Positions 5,856 to 6,137 of a stretch of DNA of 6,137 nucleotides are shown here, in pieces. The notes beneath the pieces were generated by a model. That model saw only the letters and a list, made by a program, of their open reading frames with translations, was not told the origin of the DNA and did not search any database. The DNA is from Desulfobacteraceae bacterium (GTDB taxonomy: Bacteria > Desulfobacterota > Desulfobacteria > Desulfobacterales > UBA11574). The stretch's first letter is position 1. Each line of letters begins with the position of its first letter. Where the stretch lies: the NCBI GenBank assembly GCA_029857875.1, contig JAOUGB010000159.1, forward strand, positions 1 to 6,137, written 5' to 3'. The position numbers and the translations under genes are program-made.

Positions 5856-6137
5856 TTATTTTTTATGACATTTTAGACAGGAGGTCGGACCGGCCTTTTG
5901 GCCCTGTTTGACCCGATGGCGGTGGCACCCTATGCAATGATTCATGACCCGTTTTTTTCCCAGTCTGCCCTGGTCTTTCAAATCCTGAATACGCCCAACT
6001 TCTGGGGAAATATATTATGACAGATGTTACAGTCGCCCAGGGTCGTTTGATGTTGTCGATGGGGGAAAACAACCGCGCCTCTTTGGCCTCCGTCAAGGAT
6101 TATTTGTTCCGGGCTTTTTTTTTTCAATACCAGCAAC
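5856..6137 (-). pseudogene. Small triheme cytochrome c (c3/c7-like), 5' end outside window, with an apparent -1 frameshift
   Basis: Two frames together give one recognisable multiheme cytochrome. The upstream frame (from the right edge to a stop at 5978-5980) reads SPEQIILDGGQRGAVVFPHR, then a CNICH heme site at 6017-6031, then NIFPQK. The downstream frame (ending TAA at 5856-5858) continues EVGRIQDLKDQGRLGKKRVM, then CIGCH (5922-5936) and CLKCH (5865-5879). One missing base near 6001-6003 (for example AGGAAG reduced to AGAAG) would restore FPQEVGRIQDLKDQ and a continuous protein. Three CxxCH motifs plus extra histidines (FPHRQH) resemble periplasmic cytochrome c7/class III c3 electron carriers. 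The signal peptide and start lie beyond the window. Homology is secure. Whether the shift is a real mutation or a sequencing error cannot be decided here. It leads the operon with the flavoprotein fusion, 14 bases upstream of it. Confidence 0.8.

Noticed and set aside
5863..6096. 77-residue open frame on the minus strand
   Set aside because: It is the third frame across the cytochrome region. It lacks all three CxxCH motifs and is Pro/Gly/Ser-rich nonsense; the heme motifs lie in the other two frames.
6111..6124. CCGGGC followed by ten T on the plus strand as an intrinsic terminator
   Set aside because: There is no convincing stem before the T-run, and the stretch is coding sequence (lysine codons) of the minus-strand cytochrome.

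Overview
The window looks like chromosome from a strictly anaerobic, sulfate-reducer-like bacterium of the Desulfobacterota (formerly Deltaproteobacteria), probably near the Desulfobacterales. This is an inference from gene content: a rubredoxin / FprA flavodiiron protein / ferredoxin operon, a second CX4C rubredoxin, a small CxxCH cytochrome of the c3/c7 type, an iron-sulfur flavoprotein, and a HEAT-like protein resembling the DVU0298 family. No rRNA, tRNA, CRISPR array, transposase or phage gene was seen. No gene-free stretch exceeds 130 bases.

Layout. The left edge (2-433, + strand) holds the C-terminal part of a type IV prepilin peptidase. It converges on everything else across a 78-base gap that contains a long imperfect inverted repeat. 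All other genes are on the minus strand, so transcription runs from the right edge leftwards. In that order they are: a multiheme cytochrome c with an apparent one-base frameshift (6137-5856, 5' end outside the window); a fused iron-sulfur flavoprotein / arsenate-reductase-type LMW phosphatase (5841-4864); a two-CBS-domain protein (4833-4285); an 88-base nested inverted repeat (4280-4193); a CX4C rubredoxin (4156-3950); a 17-base palindrome (3873-3857); a classical 52-residue rubredoxin (3837-3679); the FprA flavodiiron protein (3660-2470); a small ferredoxin overlapping it by ATGA (2473-2282); a DVU0298-like HEAT protein (2222-1545); and a rhomboid protease with a C-terminal DnaJ-type substrate-binding domain (1483-512).

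How the genes fit together. Rubredoxin, FprA and ferredoxin form a compact oxygen/nitric-oxide detoxification unit: rubredoxin passes electrons to the FMN and diiron centres of FprA, which reduces O2 to water or NO to N2O. The cytochrome, flavoprotein-phosphatase fusion and CBS genes are spaced 14 and 30 bases apart and look like a second operon, of redox character but unknown purpose. The most unusual items are the two domain fusions (rhomboid-DnaJ C and ISF-ArsC), the CX4C rubredoxin, the frameshifted cytochrome and the nested repeat at 4193-4280. I found no clear evidence of a wholly new multi-gene system.
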